Shown here: positions 5,804 to 6,351 of the stretch, in pieces
Position numbering within the stretch: the stretch's first letter is position 1
How the letters are laid out: the number at the start of each line of letters is the position of its first letter
Notes under the pieces: generated by a model
Databases searched by the model: none
Told to the model about the DNA's origin: nothing
The model's input: the letters and a program-made list of their open reading frames with translations, nothing else
Assembly: GCA_003086435.1 (NCBI GenBank)
Contig: QEFD01000127.1
Span: 1-6,351 of the forward strand
Length of the DNA stretch: 6,351 bases
Source of the DNA: Acidianus hospitalis
GTDB lineage: Archaea > Thermoproteota > Thermoprotei_A > Sulfolobales > Sulfolobaceae
Direction: 5' to 3'
Program-made: the position numbers and the translations under genes

Positions 5804-6231
5804 GAATGGTCACCTTTCAAAATACTCCAGATTTTCTGGCCAAAATCCTTTGAGTAAAAAACAGCATTATTATATATCCCCTCAAGGATCATGTTCATCA
5901 GCTTTCTTGACTCCTGAGGGTTCATCCTTGAAGAAACCTCGGCAAACTTCCTCAAAAGACCCTCTAAAGCTTCCCTATAGAGGTCGGCTAACTCCTTCTT
6001 TTGGAAAGGTGAATCTTGAGATATCATTATCTTTATAATTTCCTCAACGTTGCCAGTAGGGTTCTTCCTAACTTCCTCTAAAGCGTCCCTAACTTCCTTA
6101 GTTACAGAGTGCGTAGAGGCAGAGCCCTTTGCCCTAAATGACAGTATTTTACCCATTATTGTTACGTAGTCTCCTAGATCTAGTTTATCTTTATTATCTA
6201 GGTTTAATTCCTTCCTTAATTCTTCAGCCAT
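5800..6231 (-). CDS. Stand-alone small-subunit-like protein of type I-D (Cas11d candidate), 143 aa
   Basis: A helical, charged protein with no recognised catalytic motif, starting MAEELRKELNLDNKDK and ending WSILKGDHS. It lies between the presumed large-subunit gene and csc2. Known: in type I-D, the Cas11d small subunit forms the belly of the complex; in cyanobacteria it is made by internal translation from the 3' end of cas10d. Size, helical pattern and position make this a separately encoded equivalent, but I rely on context because Cas11 sequences diverge strongly. The ATG at 6231 is chosen because GGGGGTG lies seven bases upstream and the start overlaps the preceding gene's stop by eight bases. 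A TTG at 6279 would add 16 residues but has no comparable support. The stop forms ATGA with csc2. Confidence 0.68.
   Translation of the reverse strand: MAEELRKELNLDNKDKLDLGDYVTIMGKILSFRAKGSASTHSVTKEVRDALEEVRKNPTGNVEEIIKIMISQDSPFQKKELADLYREALEGLLRKFAEVSSRMNPQESRKLMNMILEGIYNNAVFYSKDFGQKIWSILKGDHS
5807..5817 (-). promoter_or_regulatory. Shine-Dalgarno of csc2
   Basis: AAAGGTGACC on the minus strand, with GGTGA ending six bases before the csc2 ATG at 5803. It matches the GGTGA core expected for crenarchaeal ribosomes and lies within the final codons of the small-subunit gene. Confidence 0.75.
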
Positions 6232-6351
6232 TATAATACACCCCCGGGTTGGATTTAAAACCTTTAATAGCCTCCGCAACCCTAGGGTTTACGGAGGAAA
6301 GAAGAGTGGTAGTTAAGGAATAATCGAAGTCCAACAAATCAAACCTATCCT
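6224..6351 (-). CDS. 3' end of an upstream cas gene, probably cas10d (partial)
   Basis: A minus-strand frame enters from the right edge, runs 41 codons without interruption and ends in TGA at 6226-6224. The stop lies inside ATGGCTGA, giving an 8-base overlap with the small-subunit start. Visible residues begin DRFDLLDFDYSLTTTLL and end KSNPGVYYNG; the composition is protein-like and the other two frames are closed. In type I-D operons the gene upstream of csc2 is usually cas10d (csc3), the large subunit that carries the HD nuclease domain. That is the best guess from order, but this C-terminal scrap has no diagnostic motif, and a cas3-type gene is not excluded. The frame itself is sure; the identity is an inference. 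Confidence 0.6.
   Translation of the reverse strand, partial: DRFDLLDFDYSLTTTLLSSVNPRVAEAIKGFKSNPGVYYNG
6239..6245 (-). promoter_or_regulatory. Shine-Dalgarno deciding the small-subunit start
   Basis: GGGGGTG on the minus strand, seven bases before the ATG at 6231. It favours the 143-residue product over the 159-residue extension from the TTG at 6279, whose upstream bases carry no clear motif. Confidence 0.6.

Noticed and set aside
5802..6038. 78-codon + strand frame opposite the small-subunit gene
   Set aside because: Antisense to a gene in a tightly coupled operon; Ser/Pro/Lys-rich translation without any family signature.
6229..6279. TTG at 6279 as start of the small-subunit gene
   Set aside because: The ATG at 6231 has a GGGGGTG motif at good spacing and overlaps the upstream stop like the other operon junctions; the 16 extra residues sit in codons already used by the upstream gene's frame.

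Overview
The window looks like DNA from a thermoacidophilic crenarchaeon of the Sulfolobales type. It is AT-rich, its genes favour AGG/AGA and ATA codons, its Shine-Dalgarno motifs have the archaeal GGTG/GGAGG form, and it carries an archaeal-style type I-D CRISPR-Cas operon. The order-level placement is inferred from gene content and style, not from a marker gene.

Left part (1-1281, + strand): the C-terminal 426 residues of a HerA/FtsK-like (DUF87-type) ATPase that starts upstream of the window. A 384-bp AT-rich interval follows (1282-1665). It holds two perfect 24-nt direct repeats separated by a GC-rich 34-nt unit, and a degenerate third copy 39 nt further on. I read this as a very short CRISPR-like array on the + strand, because the repeat ends in ATTAAAAG, one base from the classical Sulfolobales crRNA 5' handle ATTGAAAG.

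Middle (1666-3685): a decaying toxin-antitoxin-like zone. On the minus strand a 132-codon gene of unknown function overlaps, by ATGA, a nucleotidyltransferase-fold gene that needs a one-base frame change near its start. A 582-bp stretch with only short ORF remnants follows. On the + strand comes a short antitoxin-like ORF overlapping a PIN-domain (VapC) toxin pseudogene, which keeps essentially full length and all four acidic motifs but spread over three frames.

Next, 3686-4118 is gene-free and contains a second pair of perfect direct repeats (25 nt), again separated by 34 nt.

Right part (4119-6351, minus strand): a tightly coupled type I-D effector operon, read right to left. It comprises the 3' end of an upstream gene (by position probably cas10d), a stand-alone small-subunit-like gene (Cas11d candidate), csc2 (Cas7d backbone) and csc1 (Cas5d). 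Junctions are 8-nt or 4-nt overlaps, each with a Shine-Dalgarno inside the preceding gene. Together these would build the surveillance complex: Csc1 at the crRNA 5' handle, Csc2 along the spacer, the small subunit on the belly, and the large Cas10d at the PAM-proximal end. The window as a whole resembles a defence island: HerA-like ATPase, CRISPR-like repeats, toxin-antitoxin remnants and cas genes.
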